Assembly (NCBI RefSeq): GCF_008728515.1
Contig: NC_044978.1
Location: 9,306,452 to 9,370,451, forward strand
From: Papio anubis
Lineage: Eukaryota; Chordata; Mammalia; Primates; Cercopithecidae
Length of the DNA: 64,000 nt
Direction of reading: 5' to 3'
Positions 33,596 to 46,200 of this stretch are shown in pieces. Position 1 is the stretch's first letter. Every line of letters begins with the position of its first letter. A program made the position numbers and the translations under genes. Below the pieces are notes generated by a model. The model saw only the letters and a program-made list of their open reading frames with translations. It ran no database searches and had not been told where the DNA came from.

Positions 33596-33895
33596 GTTTT
33601 GAGACAAGTCTTGCCCTGTCGTCCAGGCTGGAGTGCAGTGGCGTGATCTCAGCTCACTGCAACCTCCACCTCCCAGGCTCAACTGATTCTCCTGCCTCAG
33701 CCTCCCGAGTAGCTGGGATTACAGGCATGCACTACCTGTCCGGCTAATTTTTGTACTTTTAGTAGAGACGGGGTTTCACCATGTTGGCCAGGTTGCTCTC
33801 GAACTCCTGACCTCAAGTGATCCGCCTGCCTCGGCCTCCCAAACTGCTAGGATTACAGGCATGATCCACTGTGCCCAGCCTTAAAGAAAGTCTTT
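33547..33895 (-). mobile_element. Alu SINE, minus strand, 12-bp target duplications (cluster member 5)
   Basis: aagaaagtcttt flanks it at 33547-33558 and 33884-33895. The T-rich tail is long, about 40 nt with one c and one g. AluS-like. Confidence 0.97.
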
Positions 33896-33959
33896 ATAAG
33901 ATACTTGGAATGGCTCAGCCTCTCTTTGAATCCAATTAAGCATAAATTGCTGTGACAGA

Positions 33960-34065
33960 ATTCCAGAAGGTGAGGTGAACTTCCTCATTTTACAGATGAG
34001 GAACTGAGTTCCAGAGACCACAAGTGAACTGCCTGAGGATCAGGAAACCAAGACAAGAACAGCTG
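33960..34065 (-). mobile_element. MIR fossil, minus strand
   Basis: 'cctcattttacagatgaggaac' followed by 'agttccagagaccacaagtg' is the antisense MIR core. Confidence 0.75.
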
Positions 34066-34189
34066 CCTATTAGTATTTTCCTTTTTTAAAAGAATACAGC
34101 TTATTAAGCTGTCTAGGGAAACTATGGGAACATCAGACAATAAACCATTTATCTTAGTGTTTTATCTGTTGTTTCACACTGAGATGTGG

Positions 34190-34680
34190 GAAATAGAAGA
34201 ATTCAAATGTGGGTGCTCAACAGAGATTTCATGCCTGTGATGCACCAGGCACAGTGGTGAGTGTAAGAGATTTCTAAAGCACAGTCGCTTCCATCAAAAT
34301 TGTACCTTCTAGTTAGGGAGATGAAATTCACACATGAATCGCACACAGAGATACCAGTCAGCATAAATTGAAAGTAGCGCGGTGCTTGTTACGCATCCAC
34401 TGGCACCGACAGAGGAAGAGTGCTCTTTAGAAATGATAAAGCTTCAAGAAGAGGTGGAGTTTGAGCAAGGCCTAAAAAAATTTGAACTGGCAGAAGAGGA
34501 GGTTGGGGAGTAAAATAGCTTAATTTAAGTGCACATCACAGTACATAAAACAGATGTGGAAATGTGCGTATTGAAGTTGGGGATGGGGATATTTGGGAAT
34601 AAGTGAAAAGATAACAGGGTATATTGACAAACTTTCAGAAAAACTTAGAAACCACTGAATATTGTGGAATGACTGTGGTG
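34190..34680 (-). mobile_element. L2 fossil, minus strand
   Basis: 'gtgctcaacagagatttcatg', 'caccaggcacagtggtgag', 'ggtggagtttgagcaaggcc' follow the antisense L2 3' end. Confidence 0.65.
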
Positions 34681-37584
34681 ACTGGGACAGGATAGTGACA
34701 CAGGAAAAGGGAAAGGAAGCCTGAGATTTTCTTTACTCACACGTCACGTGGCCCACCCTTCCACCGGTCCCAGGATCCACTGCAGGCAAAAACGTTTCCT
34801 GAGAAAATGAATCCGAAGCCTGAGACCCTTCTGCAGTGTTTATCTCAACTTACCTGTGGCATGGATGTAATGACAAATAGGACTCTTGGCTCATATAATC
34901 TAAGATTTCCAAATTTATTTGTCTGCATATGAAGAATGCACAGTTTATTTTGTAGCCACTGCCTGTGTTTCTCTGTTTCTAAGAGGATGATTCCCCTACC
35001 CCTTGTTTGCCATGAACCCGTGCCATGCAACCATACTCTTACCCTATCCTCAACCAACAACCACAATTCTTTCACGTGAACTTCCTTTTTTTTTTTTTGG
35101 TCTAAGACCAAACAACAACAATTAAAAAAAATCATTTCTTTGGTCTGTGGTTAGATTATAAATCAAAACTGCCATTCCTGAAGTTATGTGAACCTTGGTG
35201 CAAAAGGCTCCCTGAAATTGTTCCCAGAGAAATTCCCCAACCAGCCTTTCATCTGTCTTTTTTTGTACATCAACCATATTCAGCCATTTGTGTCTGCAAT
35301 CCAACTAGCCCATCTGCTCCTGTTTTTAATAATTTTCTAGCACATTGCTTAGTTCAGCAGCCCCTCCAATCTCAATGAGGCCATTCTGACTCAATTGTTT
35401 GTTCTCTTCTTTCTCTTATAGAAGTTTGTATTTTGCTTTGAAAGGCTGCTTTCTCACTCAAGAGCATCCAACTCCCTATAGGGACTCCTCACCTTACACA
35501 CCCTCCTGTGGTTAGGATATTGTTGTCTCATCTTCAGACTGAATGTGTTATTCAGGATTTGTTTATTTTATAGGATAAATTCCATTTGTCAGTCAGCAAC
35601 AACCTTCGTATTGCTATAGTCTCCTTCCAACTAAGGATATTCTTAAATCTACATGTGGATTCCAGGGTGTATTTGAACGTTTTTTAAAATGTCATTTTAC
35701 AAGGATTAGTGGATCATAATACAGATCAAATTTGAAAATGATTTTCACAAAAGACCACATAGAGAGGTTGCTTCTGAAAGTGTTAATCCGTGCAGCATTG
35801 TAAATGCTTTCTGCCAGCATTTGGTTATTCTAATAATACAGTTATTGTTTATTGTCACAGGTTTTTAAAACATCTATAAATATATTTTTAATTGTGTAGA
35901 AATATTATACCATATGTAGTTAGCTGTCAATCTTCCTGCATGTATATGTTAAAGAAGAAGTTGAAAATTGAATACTTAGCTTGGATATCATGTGAGTTTA
36001 AGCATGAGAGTTTAACACAAAAACAAAAGGCAACTAACTAGGGGAAAAAATCCACTTCAATCCCTTTATTGTAAATCACAAGTGAATGAATCTATTATAA
36101 ATTCACAGTGTTTATCTTGCTAATTAAAAAAAAAGAAATCATTAATCCCAGACTACTAAGTGAATTCATCAAATTATAACAGAAAGCCAAGTATAAAAAC
36201 TGACCAAGCATTAAGAGATACTCTGAAAGCATTATCTATATTGCCCAAATCTCTGCATTTGTAAAGTTTATTCATTAATCCTATTAGTTTCTGATTATGG
36301 GCTGTTAAAATAAGAAGTAATATATTACTATAATAGATGTTTGATGTTAGTAACCAATAATTATTTCCTAAGACTTTTTAATTAACCAGTAGTTTTATAA
36401 GCCACAAGGCAAGGCAAATTAAATACTACTTTAGTAAAGAAAATATTTCTTTAAGTGCTTATTTTTTACAAGAAGGTAAATCATTAAAAGCAACTAAAAA
36501 CGGCCTTCTCAATTTTAAAGTAGTAGCCAATAGAATTGAAAATATGTAGTGTTTTCATTATTTTCCGAAAACACTTGTTAAGTCCCTATGGTACTGACTC
36601 ACTTTCCAATTTTTGAACATCTACCAGAATGAGACACTCTTCTGCTGAAAATCCACCGGAGAATTATTCTCAGTGTAGGAGAGCAACATCTACCCCATTG
36701 TTTCATTGGGATGTAAATGTGTATACATTTCCTCTGCATCCTTGCCTTGAGGGAAGCTTTATTTCAGCATAATAAATGTTTGAAAATACTTCCTAATAGC
36801 AAACAGCTTTTATTCTAGCTATGGGCAACTGTATGGGAAAGATATTTTAACTGGTTAAAAAAACTCTTTCAGACTCTATATTGTCAAACACACATTAGGT
36901 GAAAAGCATGAAAAATGCCATTTAAAGTCATGCTCAGGGGATAACTGCAAGCTTGCTTTCCCCTGACACAATCAACTACTCTTTCTATGTGTATGTGTGT
37001 TTATATAATATATATAGCTCCTCCTCAGCAAGAAAGACGCTATCAAAAAGAGGTGGGGAGTCTCAGAAATCATTCGCAGTGTGGATTTACCAACATGGTT
37101 TCAGTTTATGTCTTCCCCAAGGCAATAAGCCTGTGCAGATGTCGAGGAAACCAACTTCCTACAGAGTTTGAAACACAAATCATTAACTTGTTACCAGTCT
37201 ACATGGGAAGTCAGAATACAAAACAGCTTAAATATGTTAACTTAGATGCAGTCAAGCTTGTTCCCATTCATTTGAACTACTGAGAAGTCAGTACAAAATC
37301 CACAAACTTCTCATGCCTTGGAGGGTTGTTTTATTCTCTGAAGAATACACTACTATGTCTGAATACATTCCCCAGACAGTTCTACAGTTCAACAATTTGA
37401 TAGACACATTCACAGTGAGAAGAAAATATAACAATTCAATATTAAAAAACAAGAAACGCAAAATCTTATCGGACAGAACCTAATAAAAGATGCCATTGTT
37501 CAACTCATTACTCAAATAATGTGGTAAACATTTCTAATGCCTCATCACCATTGAAGTGACTCGGCCCGCTTAGGCTAAATTCAT
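34681..37584. other. Repeat-poor unique stretch of about 2.9 kb
   Basis: No gene or repeat family recognised. Overlapping open frames at 36953-37283 lack motifs. A T run at 35087-35098. Confidence 0.45.
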
Positions 37585-37960
37585 TCAGGTAACTATCATT
37601 TGTTAAGTGCCTACTGTTTTCTAGATAACTCAAGTTCAAACAACATGAGTTTTCATGAGCAGAAAAACAAAAACCCTCTTATATTCTAGTTTGCAGAAAG
37701 AATAAAATAAAATAAGTAAAACCTATAGAATTGGTGATAAGTAAGACTTAAAAGAAAAATAGAATGGGGAGAAAGAGTTGTGTTCTCCATAGGCAGGCCT
37801 CGCTGAGATGGTGGAATTTGAGAACAGATCTTACTGAGAAATAAGCCAAAGGGATATCTGGGGAAGGATATTCCAGGAAGAGGGAAGAGACTGGGTGAAA
37901 TTCTTGAGACTGAACAACAGCACCCCACTTACTTTCTATATAGCTTATTTGTCCACTGAA
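37585..37960 (-). mobile_element. L2 fossil, minus strand
   Basis: 'catttgttaagtgcctactg', 'gatggtggaatttgag' and 'ggaaggatattccaggaag' are the antisense L2 text. The minus-strand open frames here derive from it. Confidence 0.65.
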
Positions 37961-38291
37961 CATTAGAGTTCTTAGGACTAGTATAGCGTAAGGTAGTTGT
38001 GGTATTTAAGGAAGAATTCCTGTAAAGAACTTTGCCCAGAACCTGGAGCGTAACTCATTACACTTTAGCAATTGTCATAAGTTGATGATATCCTAAAATT
38101 ACTTATTCTTCCAGTCTTCCCCAAAGACATTATCCGTGTCCACAGCCACTTATCAAGCAACTGAGACATGTGCTAGGGAAACCAAGGCATGACAAATGTG
38201 TCCTGAATTCTAGGATTTCTGCTCTATGAATATGACAACAAATGCATGCATGACCAATGCACATATGACAGAGAGGCAAAGTTAGAAAATT
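37961..38291. other. Unique sequence
   Basis: Nothing recognised. Confidence 0.4.
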
Positions 38292-38610
38292 AAGAAATTG
38301 GGAGCCGGGTTCGATGGCTCACTCCTGTAATCCCAGCGCTCTGGGAGGCCGAGGCGGGCGGATCATGAGGTCAGGAGATGGAGACCATCCTGGCTAACAC
38401 GGTGAAACCCCGTTTCTACTGAAAATACAAAAAATTAGCCGGGCCTGGTGGCGGCGCCTGTAGTCCCAGCTACTCGGGAAGCTGAGGCAGGAGAATGGCG
38501 GGAACCCGGGAGGCGGAGCTTGCAGTGAGCCGAGATGGCGCCACTGCCCTCCAGCCCGGGTGACTGAGCGAGACTCCGTCTCAAAAAAGAAAAAAAAAAA
38601 AGAAATTGGG
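38292..38610 (+). mobile_element. Young AluY-type SINE, plus strand, exact target duplications
   Basis: aagaaattggg flanks the body (38303-38599) at 38292-38302 and 38600-38610. The body keeps CpGs and carries aatggcgggaacccggg, which I associate with cercopithecoid AluY. It abuts another Alu directly. Confidence 0.96.
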
Positions 38611-38941
38611 GCCAGGTGCAGTGGCTCACCCCTGTAATCCCAGCACTTTGGGAGGCTGAGGCAGGCGGATCCTCTGAGGTCAGGAATTCAACATCAGACT
38701 GGCCAACATGGTGAAACCCCGTCTCTACTAAAAATGCAAAAATTAGCTGGGCCTGGTAGTACAGGCCTGTAATCCCAGCTACTGGGGAGGCTGAGGCAGA
38801 AGAATTGCTTGAACCCCGGGGTGGAGGTTGCAGTTAGTGGAGATCTCACGGCTGCACTCCAGCCTGGCTGACACAGCAAGATGCCCGTCTCAAAAAAAAA
38901 AAAAAAAAAAAAAAGGAAAAGAAAAAGAAAAAAGAAACTGG
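38611..38941 (+). mobile_element. Older Alu SINE, plus strand, directly after the AluY
   Basis: Starts gccaggtgcagtggctcacc and ends in an A22 tail with GAAA interruptions. The right flank aagaaactgg (38932-38941) resembles aagaaattgg, the sequence at its left, so both Alus used the same target motif. Confidence 0.95.
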
Positions 38942-40499
38942 TTGAAGTAATACTATGAATATTTGCGTTTAGTCTTCTAACCATGCTTGAAACAACTTCA
39001 ATTTTTTAATATTGTTTTATATGGTACAGTGAAATTTGCAACTGATGACAAAATTCACCCACATTTCCTTACTTGACCTTCATGTCATAGTACATCTATA
39101 GATTTTGTGCAGTATACTAAAACTCAGGAGTGTTGCCAAGAGAATTTCTCCTTTGTTCACAGAAATTTCTTGTTGTCTATGTTTTTCTTATCATACAATG
39201 ACTGAAGATATTGATTCCTCATTTCTAGACTAATAGGAAAGACTCACAAAATCAATATTCATATTATCAATTGGAGCTTGCTGGTCAGATATAGATCCAC
39301 AGTCTTTGCAGACATTGCTGCATTTATGAAGAAAAACAAAGTATTCAAATTTATAGTACAAATACTATCCCACCTTTCAAGGATATTGACCTACTATTGA
39401 CTTGGGAGGGACTGATTATTACTGAAAGAACATCAAATAATTTCTTCTTTACTTGAAGCATAGTACCTCAAACTACAGCTCACTGCCAATATGTACTTTC
39501 TTCATATTGAAGGTAAGATGATATTTCACCTTCACAGAGAGAAAAGACAGGAATTCTTCAGAACACTCAAGGCGAAGAGACAGAACTTGAAAATCCTGAA
39601 GACAGTGGAAGAGCAGAATAATGAGGCCTATTATGTAGTCAATTATTTTCTCACAGTGAATTAACATGAATTCAAACCAAAAAGAGCATTTCAAATTCAC
39701 AGAGGACACACACATATTTGCAAAATGCCCTAAAATCACTCCTCTTGAATAGTAGTCGAAAGAGGCACCTATTTCTATGCAGATTTGTGTGGCACGTAGT
39801 GCTTCACTGTACTTAATACTTTACGTTCAATATAGGTTAAATGTAAATAATGCCTTTGTCACTATCCACTAAAATGAAGATAGGTCTCCTTTCTGGGAAT
39901 ATTGTAGCTGGGCTAAATATTTTATGGCAGAAGATTAGGGAGCTGTCTCACATCGTACACACCATGGTTAAAGTGGAGAGCGTCTTCCTACCCCCGAAGG
40001 AATTCCTTCTAGGTGCAGGCATATGGATCAACAGAACAATCCCGACTGTGCTCGCCCCATTCCCCCACCACAGAGGAGGTAGTTGAATGGTTAGACCAGA
40101 GGATTTGGGAAAAATAAACTGCTCGTGTTGCAGTGAGCTCCGTATTTATTCTTCTTGTAAGCCATCCTCTACAGGCAGAAAGAATTGAGTATTCCACTGG
40201 TGTAGTTTCTTCCTCACTAATTAATAAAAAACATACATTTTGGCCACAATATGCCATATTTGGTTTTATTTCTCAATTGTTGGGAAGCTTGTATGGGGAA
40301 GATAGTTGCTACTTTCGGTGTGTTTTCAGAGGCCTCAACAATCCTGGCCTTGTGTCTATGGATATCTGGCCATTGTAATTTACCTGAAGAGAACATCTGT
40401 ATAGCGAAAGGTATTTCCAGGGACAGAAGAAGCACTGTCCTAATGCTACATGTGAAGACATGACCTGGTGAATTACCGTAGTAATAACAATAATGATTT
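38942..40499. other. Unique sequence with several open frames
   Basis: Between 39850 and 40500 frames of 70-95 codons are open on both strands in several phases, with no motif and no splice pattern I could join. It may be ordinary or conserved non-coding DNA. Confidence 0.4.
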
Positions 40500-40670
40500 A
40501 ACATTAATTGAGGGCTTACTGTTTGAAAAGAATGGTTTTAAATACTGTATTTGTAGTTACCCACTTAAGTTCCCACAACAACTGTCTTCTAGATGATAAA
40601 ACAGAAACACAGAGAAGCTGAGTAATTTGCAAAGTTCAATCACAGGATGGTAAACGCATTTGGATCCAGA
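40500..40670 (-). mobile_element. MIR fossil, minus strand
   Basis: 'attgagggcttactg', 'agttcccacaacaac' and 'cacagagaagctgagtaattt' are antisense MIR. Confidence 0.75.
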
Positions 40671-40921
40671 AAGCCTTGCTCTAAAGCAGCACCCTCAAAT
40701 GCCTTGCTATACAACAACTGACAAAAAAATAAATGCCATGCCATGGCCTGAAAGCCTGAGCACAGGGAGCAAGGGCGTCGCCTGGTCCCACCCCGGGGGC
40801 AGCTCTGCAAGGTTGCCCTTCTTTGATGGAGTATCCAAGGCCTCCCTAAAAGGACCAATTGATTGCCACTGATGTGAACCGATTCAAAGGGAGATCAAAA
40901 AATGATAAAGGACCTCATAAG

Positions 40922-41238
40922 AAGTTTAAAATCCGGCCCGGCGCCATGGATCACGCCTGCAATGCCAGTACTTTGAGAGGTCAAAGCGGGCGGATCATGA
41001 GGTCAGGAGTTCGAGACCAGCCTGACCAACATGGCGAAACCACGTCTCTACTAAAAATACAAAAATTAACTGGGCGAGGGGGCGGGCACCTATAGTCCCA
41101 GCTACTCAGGAGGCTGAGGCAGGAGTATCGCTTGAACACGGGAGGCGGAGGTTGCAGTGAGCTGAGTTCCTGCCATTGCACTCCTGCCTGGGCGACAGAA
41201 TGAGACCCTGTCTCAAAAAAAAAGAAAGTTTAAAATCC
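40922..41238 (+). mobile_element. Alu SINE, plus strand, exact 13-bp target duplications
   Basis: aagtttaaaatcc flanks the body (40935-41225) at 40922-40934 and 41226-41238. AluS-like. Confidence 0.97.
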
Positions 41239-41423
41239 TTCCTCGCTCTTGCATGCTTCACGTGTTTATAAAGCACACAGGGCAAGCCTGGGGATGCTGA
41301 AGGTAACTGATTTTCTCATAAAGACAGCCGGTCAGGCTGATAGCTGGAAAGAGTGCTCTGGGCCATTCCGCTGAATGAAACTGGAGAAATCTTCTCTGAG
41401 TTCTGGAAGACACACCAGGCCTT

Positions 41424-41763
41424 CCACGGTTTGAATGTGGCCTCGCTAAAATTCAGGTGTTGACCACGTGATAGTATTAATGGGGGTGGGGTGGGGGGCT
41501 TTTAAGAGGTGATTAGGTCATGGGGCTCCTCCCTGGTGAACAGGATTAGTGCCCTTTTGAGAGGGTTTGACGGATGGAATCTGCTCTTTTTGTCCTTTCC
41601 CCTCCGCTGTGTGAGGCAGCTGCATGGAGGCCGTTGCCAATACCAATGCATTGATCTTGGACCTTCCAGCTTCTATTAATATAAATGTGAGAAAAAAAAA
41701 TCTGTTATTTGTAAATTATCCAGCCTAAGGCATTCTGTTATAGCAGCAGGAACAGGTTAAGAC
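41424..41763 (+). mobile_element. MLT1/MST-type MaLR solo LTR, plus strand
   Basis: 'cacggtttgaatgtggcc', 'gaggtgattaggtcatgggg', 'ggattagtgccctttt', 'tgatcttggaccttccagc' and the end 'tgttatagcagcaggaac' follow the MaLR LTR order. No internal sequence adjoins. Confidence 0.85.
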
Positions 41764-44574
41764 ACGGGCCCAGTAGTCTTAAAAGGCAGAGTCACCTGTT
41801 AGTTAATTATTATTAGCTATATATGGCATTTAACATATTAAAATGTTCAATTAAAGGTATGATTTAATATTAAAAAGTTCAACTGCAATGGACACCATAG
41901 GATGAAAATTAGTAATCAGGTAGGCTAAAACTCACCCAAGAGAGCCTGATTCTCAAAGCAATCCGCACAAAAAATGTAATATGATGTTTTGTTTTATATT
42001 GTTGCTTGAAAAAAATATATATATGTATATTGCGTTTGGCAATTATTTGAGGTGAAAAGTATACTAGGGAATGAAAATGTTATAAATATATTCCAAATAT
42101 TTGAAAGATTTTGCATTTGTTTTGTAGTTTATACCTGTTTTAGTGCTCCCATGAAGTGTTAATGAGGTAATTTTTATAAGCACAAAGGGAGAAGAATTCA
42201 GGTATAACAAATATGCTTTGTCTGCATGAATGCTAATCTCGAGGTCACTATCCTAGCAGAAAATTATTAGTTCAGATCTGCTCAGGTGCATGTCCAGAAC
42301 ATTCTTCATTAATAACATGGGGAGATACGAAGTGACGCAATCTGATATTTAGAGAAAACAAAAGAGCCATCAGCAGGATCATATCTAAGACACGTTTCTA
42401 ATTGTACACACATTAGAGAGTTAGGCCAGTTGCCCTCAAACTTATCTCCAAAGGAGAAGAGTTGAAGTGGTTTAACATTAAGACTCTTTGTCTACAGAGC
42501 ATCTTCGGGGGAAGCAAAAATATCCCAAATTTCTGGACTGTATGCTAAGGTTTTCTTCTCTCCTTCCCCATCTCTTCCAGCTGAAATCAGAATGGGAAAC
42601 TAGTTCCCTTGGAATTAACTACTTAATCGTTCCCCCAAGTGCTGAAATTGTGGATATCAGATGAAGGGTATCCAAATAGACCACGCACAAAGGAACATTT
42701 GGTGTCAAACAAGTAATTTGCTGAATCTAGATTTGCTTGGTCAATTTGTATGTTTCTGTGATTAAAAAGCATAAGTATCATTTCAGGTTACTGGTGCCTA
42801 GTAAACAGGTCACAAAGAACAACATATATCAAATAATGGTGTCATCTGAGATCCACGAAGAAATAATTCATAAAGATAAATTTCTGCCATAGAGATGTAT
42901 CATGAAGATATAGATATAAAGCCATTTGTATTTTACAGAGGGCAAATAGAGGAAATTAAAAGTGACTTTTCTCATTCCTTTTGATATAATTACTTATAAA
43001 AACTGATAATTTATACTTTTTTCGCTGTAAGTAACTGCTAAATGCCCATGACTAACTACCTCTTAGGCTATAATAGTATATGTTCACTAAAGTCATTTTC
43101 TTTTCTTTTTCTTCTGCCTCCCTATACTTAAAGTACTATGGTTTAATGAGAGTCCCCATTGTTGAATAAGAATGAAAAGAGTTTGTTTCACTTTATTCTA
43201 TTTCACACCAACTAAAGTGATGCCAGTCATTTGATCAAAGAGGGCACTTCATCTTGAGAGTTTTAAATGTAGTGAATTAGTTCTATTATAGCTAAAACTT
43301 GAGTATATTTAAGAACTGATTCATACTGAAACAGCATATCATGTGAAAACAACCTTTATATATCACCTAAAATATTAACATTAAAATATGTGCTTGAAAT
43401 AAACAATTAAAAGCACATTTATAATGATAACAGCAACACTTGTTTTGGTGTTCTGTTATTTGAAAAATTTCAATAATATTCATATGTCTCTATTTTAAAT
43501 AACATTATTAATATACATAATGACATGAATCTAACCATTACTATTTACTATTCTAATATCAATTTCATATAATTCTTTTTCTGAACTAGAAATTTATAAC
43601 CATTTAGTCCAGAAAATTTGAAGTTCTGATTCAACTAAGATATATTTCAATCTTATCAAAAGATGTAGATGTTTACATGGAGTAAACCATCTTTGATACA
43701 AGCTAACTTTAACTGTATAGTTTATAACTTAGTTTCTATGATCTGATAATACTGTTTAGGTATTACTTCCTATTTTAACATCTTTGAGCCTATGTTCTAG
43801 AAATACAGCTTTGGTTCACATTTGTCTTTTAAAATATGCCTGAAAATAAATGTGTTGAACACTACAAATTTTTTCTCTAATAGAATAAAAATGATTAATT
43901 TTTGAAACTGTTGTTAATGGTTATATTCTCTTAAACTAAAATCTTACTATATTTGATAAGCTTCAGTCTTTTTTAATATATTCCAAGTAATGCCACACAC
44001 TGGATGAAAAAATAGCAGTCACATGCCAAGGATTAGAAAAATTAACTTCTTCAAAATATCCTCTTATTGGAAAACTTTTTTCATTAAAAAGTCAGTTCTA
44101 ATATCCAATTAAATCTAAAGGTATTACAAATGCCATAAAAATGACAGGGTGAAGAACCAAAATAAAAGCCTCAAAGTGAAGCAGCAGAGTTAATAAATAG
44201 CTGTGAAAAATCCTGTGCTCTGAAAAATTATACGGAATACACACATGCACCTGCACACACACACATTGCACTTTTGCAAATACACACAAAATATTTTGGG
44301 GAGAAATTTACAAAGTACCTTTTAATCAAATAAAATTTCCTCATTTTAAAGCAATTACACACCAACATTTTCAACAGAGAAGTGACTTCTAGGCATATAA
44401 GGAATTATTCCAGTTACAATGATGCACAAGATGAATTTCCATTCTTTTGCTGCTTCCTGCAACTGTATCCAGAGTTCTAACTGAAGATTTCTTCTTTGAT
44501 AAGAGGTTCACTGTGCTAAAACACCCTCCCCTTTTTTAAACACCCGTTTTATAATGGCATTTCTTTGCTCAAAA
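41764..44574. other. Repeat-poor AT-rich unique stretch of about 2.8 kb
   Basis: No gene or repeat family recognised. Confidence 0.45.
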
Positions 44575-44700
44575 TAGTTTATCCACATTCCATTAATAAT
44601 GTTATCTAATGTTTTTAGGTCGCTTGCTCTGTGCTAGGCTCTGACCTCAACAATTTCCATCTGCTAACTCTTCTTATTGTCAACGGTTTTGCAAAGGAAC
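44575..44700 (-). mobile_element. Possible MIR fossil, minus strand
   Basis: 'cttgctctgtgctaggctctg' with following text is compatible with antisense MIR; heavily decayed. Confidence 0.4.
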
Positions 44701-44839
44701 TGCTAGTAAACAACTATCCAATCAGATTCTACAACAGGAATTGGCAAAGTGGCTCTCTTGATATCAGCCAGCCAGGAAGTGGTGCAGATTGGTGGAGTCC
44801 AACTGGCTGACTTCAGAGCCCATATTTTCAAGTCCTATG

Positions 44840-45560
44840 CAGTTCACCCCTCCCAGGTTTATGCTCAGTCTCCTTGATCTAGCATGCAAGGCCCTCCACT
44901 GGCTGTCTGTAAATTACCTCTCTAATCTCATCTTCCATTATTCTTTTTATCAGCAATTCACATGCTAGTCTCAAGAGATGTTAGTAAGTGCTCCTCAAAG
45001 AAAGTTTACAGGAATACATAAGCATGAAAAAAAAATTCCTTATAGGTTCAATGCTCTGAAAAGTCCTGCAGTAAAGAAATGTGTTTACTTTTACTAAACA
45101 TTCCTCTAACTTATGCAGTCACAGAAAGGTCTCCTTGTTGTTTTCATAGAGCACCTTTGTGAATATAGTTCTTTATGTAACACAGTGTGGGAAAGAATAT
45201 TCTGCAAAAATACTGTGCTCCAGACTGACAAGTGTATTCTTCTCTCAGTACTGTCAAGGTATAATCATTTCTATATCTTTGTCCCTATTGTTTACATACC
45301 TAAAATGTCCTTCCTTTTTCTCTTCTTAATTCAAATATAATATATCCTTCATGAATTAACTGGAATCTTACCTTATCACTGATACTTTATCGGATGACAT
45401 GTTCTCACTTGAAACACCTTGCAATGTCTGCCTGTGGTACTCATTTAATGCATAACGATGTGTAGTCATTGTATTACCATCTAACACTTTCATTGCCCAT
45501 GGCTTCTTATTAGCACATGGCTTCTCTCATAGCCATATGGCAAACTCCTTGAAGTGACAA
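44840..45560 (+). mobile_element. Probable L2 fossil, plus strand, in pieces
   Basis: 'gcatgcaaggccctccactgg' and 'acctctctaatctcatcttcc' match the L2 region ahead of its 3' end. Later parts (45290-45560) may continue it. Decay is strong. Confidence 0.45.
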
Positions 45561-46029
45561 AGCATTACATGATTTTGGAATCCTAGGGAATCATTCACTC
45601 AACTTGATTTTTCAGCCATCATCAGAGAGCGTAGTGCCTGCAATAATATTATAATCACACTTACAATAAGCTATCATGTTTTAAACTAAACCATGGATTT
45701 TTAGGCCTGAAAGGTATCTGAGACAGCACTGATTACAAATATTGATGAAAATCGAGTCCCAAAGAAGTTATTCTTATTTACTCTCTCTACTCAAAACGTG
45801 TGAATAGTTCCAATAAGAGGCAGAAAGAGTAAAACAATTAAATATGGAGAATAAAGGCTAAATTATGAAATATGATAGGGTAGATGATTATAACATTAAT
45901 AGTGATCCATAAAATGTGAGAGCCGTGGCACACAAACTATGCCTTCTGACAAGGTGCAAAAGAAAATGTGATGGGTTATGTAGCTCCGCTTATCCAACAA
46001 ACACCTAACTTTGCACATGAAGTCAAAGA
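45561..46029. other. Unique sequence
   Basis: Nothing recognised with confidence. Confidence 0.4.
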
Positions 46030-46200
46030 AAAGGTTATAAAATTAATGAAGTGCTTCCTATGTGCCAGACAGATGCAGTACAAGTCAAGTTTGTATTATC
46101 ATTTAATTCCACAAGCACTCTATAAGGTTAAACTTGTTTCCTTTTTTCAGATTACAAAACTAAGTCTCAGTGAAGTGAAAAAGGCAATACAAATTGTCTT
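46030..46200 (-). mobile_element. MIR fossil, minus strand
   Basis: 'gtgcttcctatgtgccagac', 'caagcactctataagg' and 'aactaagtctcagtgaag' are antisense MIR. The 89-codon open frame across it is therefore not a gene. Confidence 0.75.

Noticed and set aside
36953..37283. Overlapping open frames of 72 and 98 codons
   Set aside because: No motif, no splice context and two overlapping phases; likely chance.
39850..40504. Many overlapping open frames on both strands
   Set aside because: Several phases are open at once with no recognisable protein; stop-poor composition is the simpler explanation.
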